Assembly: GCA_958450365.1 (NCBI GenBank) | Contig: CAUEEP010000741.1 | Location: 2,965,501 to 3,029,500, forward strand | DNA length: 64,000 bases | Direction of reading: 5' to 3' | Origin: Mesorhabditis belari | Lineage: Eukaryota; Nematoda; Chromadorea; Rhabditida; Rhabditidae | Shown: one piece after another, positions 63,501 through 64,000 of the stretch | Layout of the letters: every line of letters begins with the position of its first letter | Position numbering within the stretch: position 1 is the first letter of the stretch | Translations under genes and position numbers: made by a program | Notes under the pieces: model-generated | Told to the model about the DNA's origin: nothing | Databases searched by the model: none | The model's input: the letters and a program-made list of their open reading frames with translations, nothing else

Positions 63501-63754
63501 CAAAAGATATGCTTTGTGAGCCGGCTGCTGCTTTTGATATGAGAGATGGAGAAGATTTCAGGTACCAAATTTAATGTTTTATCTTTTTCTTATGTTTCTG
63601 CCAAGCTAAACTCGTAATTTTGGAGCTAAATTCTTCATTTTTTTAGAGTGAAAGCCTGTTCCCAAATTGGCGAACCCGATTTCAAATTGGCTCATTCGCT
63701 TCTCGCTCAAGTTTACTACCAATTTTTGTACAGGAAACAGCCACTGGCATTCAG
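54520..63754 (+). CDS. acn-1: ACN-1, angiotensin-converting-enzyme-like protein without active site; 3' end beyond window
   Basis: M2-family ACE homologue; in C. elegans ACN-1 is a secreted or membrane non-peptidase needed for moulting and larval development. Exons: 54520-54585, 54700-54804, 55465-55515, 55759-55869, 57074-57391, 57797-57877, 57962-58036, 58083-58256, 58310-58381, 59291-59365, 59449-59538, 59599-59663, 59845-59978, 60163-60305, 60382-60481, 62588-62712, 63419-63561, 63647-63754, phases consistent. Exon 1 encodes a signal peptide (LLLSLFLVVHLVVS). Residues about 23-265 are an acidic, Glu/Lys-rich low-complexity extension. The ACE-like domain starts near AEKWLDGYYKEAQKVLYQ and continues with TTAGWRYFTS, IPAHLFG, AYRYFKSVGFPPLPKSFW and CEPAAAFDM. 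Where ACE has HHEMGHIQYYLQY this reads HSLLAQVYYQFLY, so both zinc-binding His and the catalytic Glu are gone. The exon 2 donor at 54805 is my best choice among weak sites. Confidence 0.92.
54968..55085. repeat. Pyrimidine array TTCTTTCTTCC
   Basis: About ten 11-12-bp units in acn-1 intron 2. Confidence 0.85.
55151..55335. mobile_element. MITE family D, copy 2 (inverted, end-truncated)
   Basis: Reverse complement of 18095-18245: AAGCACCTTAAACTTGTC, ATATTTAGATAGCTT and CAGCTTTCAGAAA appear in order. Inside acn-1 intron 2. Confidence 0.82.
55516..55600. repeat. 10-bp array TATTGGCCTC
   Basis: Seven units, bracketed by inverted CCAATAGAGG copies that include the end of the acn-1 exon (..CCAATAGAG|GT), so the array looks seeded by exon-junction sequence. 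Confidence 0.88.
56325..56850. repeat. AAGCC-based array, acn-1 intron
   Basis: About 100 pentamers AAGCC/CAAGC/CAACC with many substitutions, including telomere-type stretches (56470-56514, 56581-56602). Confidence 0.9.
56470..56514. repeat. Interstitial nematode telomere repeat (GCCTAA)6
   Basis: Six perfect GCCTAA units (TTAGGC on the other strand) with one GCCTGA; a second block of three is at 56581-56602. Embedded in the AAGCC array, so local slippage is the simpler origin. Confidence 0.85.
57485..57690. repeat. 15-bp array TAAAGCTCTAGCCTC
   Basis: About 13 units in the acn-1 intron 57392-57796, followed by ATGATCACTGT-type repeats with GATCACCGG. Confidence 0.92.
58797..59107. mobile_element. 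~310-bp foldback enclosing a tRNA-like sequence
   Basis: TAAGCCGA..TTTGTT..CCGTTCATCGGTGG at the left is inverted as CCACCGATGAACG..TCGGCTTA at the right, with GGCACAAAAG/CTTTGTGCC further out. Inside the acn-1 intron 58382-59290. Confidence 0.75.
58978..59049 (-). other. tRNA-like sequence in foldback
   Basis: Minus strand: ATCGG/CCGAT outer pairing, A-box-like TGGCTGAATTGAGTTGAG, an anticodon-type stem CTTG/CAAG with loop TAGCTAG, and B-box GAGTTCGAACCC. Confidence 0.5.
59723..59785. repeat. 11-bp array CATATTGGAAC
   Basis: About six units. The same motif recurs at 60497-60535 after the next-but-one exon. Confidence 0.82.
60711..61265. mobile_element. ~555-bp foldback in acn-1 intron
   Basis: Arms of about 125 bp share CTTTTTCTGGG, CCGAAAAACACAACGA, GGGGCTCCAAAGTGCGCGCT and more. 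No coding capacity. Confidence 0.85.
61905..62397. repeat. 10-bp array AAAACAAAGT, A-tract every turn
   Basis: About 49 units AAAACAAAGT/AAAACAGAGC. It leaves the minus strand open for over 200 codons of Phe/Leu/Cys, but sits in the acn-1 intron 60482-62587. Confidence 0.93.
63069..63282. mobile_element. 214-bp foldback in acn-1 intron
   Basis: GATTGTGG..CTTTGCCATTGGCAATC..AACTCAAATTTC at the left matches GAAATTTGAG..GATTACCAATGGCAAAAG..CCACAATC at the right, inverted. Confidence 0.82.
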
Positions 63755-64000
63755 GTGATTTGAAATAGATAGAATATATGTCGTAACCGATTATGAATTT
63801 CAGCCGATTATGAATGAGTGGGTTTAGGAGCGTCCAACCATCAAGTATTTAGTATCATTCAACGCAGAATCATTGATAATGATGTTAAATTTTTGAAATT
63901 AGAAAGATTCGATAAAAAGAAAAAAAATTATGGGGCTCCAAAGTTTTCTCTTGAACAAACAGTTTTTTTGCTCTAATTTTTTTTCTTTTTATCCAATCTT

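Overview
This is a nematode (rhabditid-type) nuclear window. The evidence is spliceosomal introns of 40-60 bp with GT...TTTCAG/TTTAG ends, ATG codons lying 2-12 nt after trans-splice-like acceptors, GCCTAA/TTAGGC telomere-type hexamers, Tc1/mariner relics, and recognisable orthologues of worm genes. The ORF-length signal is misleading here: nearly every long open frame lies in a tandem array, while the real genes are strings of 30-320 bp exons. I rebuilt the genes exon by exon, and in all but wfs-1 the reading phases close across every junction.

Layout: (1) 865-15556 (+), the 3' three-quarters of a MADD/AEX-3 Rab3 GEF, 28 exons, with most long introns filled by a private minisatellite. (2) 15557-18740, intergenic with a large foldback carrying tRNA-like sequences, a hAT-like MITE and a nested foldback. 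(3) 18747-20735 and 21015-23284 (+), two adjacent Tra2-type SR proteins (N-terminal RS region plus one RRM). (4) 24491-28651 (-), wolframin (wfs-1). (5) 28652-37117, an 8.5 kb transposon graveyard: MITE copies, a terminal-repeat-derived 15-bp satellite, a Tc1-like relic, fused mariner fragments and a 66-bp higher-order satellite. (6) 37118-45053 (+), DYF-11/TRAF3IP1 (IFT54). (7) 47085-50493 (+), a phase-consistent but unrecognised five-exon gene. (8) 54520-63754 and beyond (+), ACN-1, an ACE-family protein whose HExxH zinc motif is lost; its 3' end lies past the window.

Biology: AEX-3 (synaptic vesicle Rab3/Rab27 exchange), DYF-11 (intraflagellar transport), ACN-1 (epidermal/moulting) and wolframin (ER) do not form a pathway. 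aex-3, dyf-11 and acn-1 are, as I recall, all X-linked in C. elegans, with aex-3 and dyf-11 close neighbours (C02H7 cosmid), so this looks like a conserved X block into which wfs-1 and the Tra2 pair are placed or retained.

The most unusual content is non-coding. Dozens of intron-specific tandem arrays have unit lengths mostly of 10-12 bp or multiples. At least a dozen long inverted-repeat elements include several two-copy MITE families with visible target-site duplications. There is also one element whose terminal repeat has itself become a satellite, a hierarchical 66-bp repeat, and about ten dispersed tRNA-like sequences. The block 18.7-28.6 kb (Tra2 pair plus wfs-1) is almost free of arrays, in sharp contrast to its flanks.
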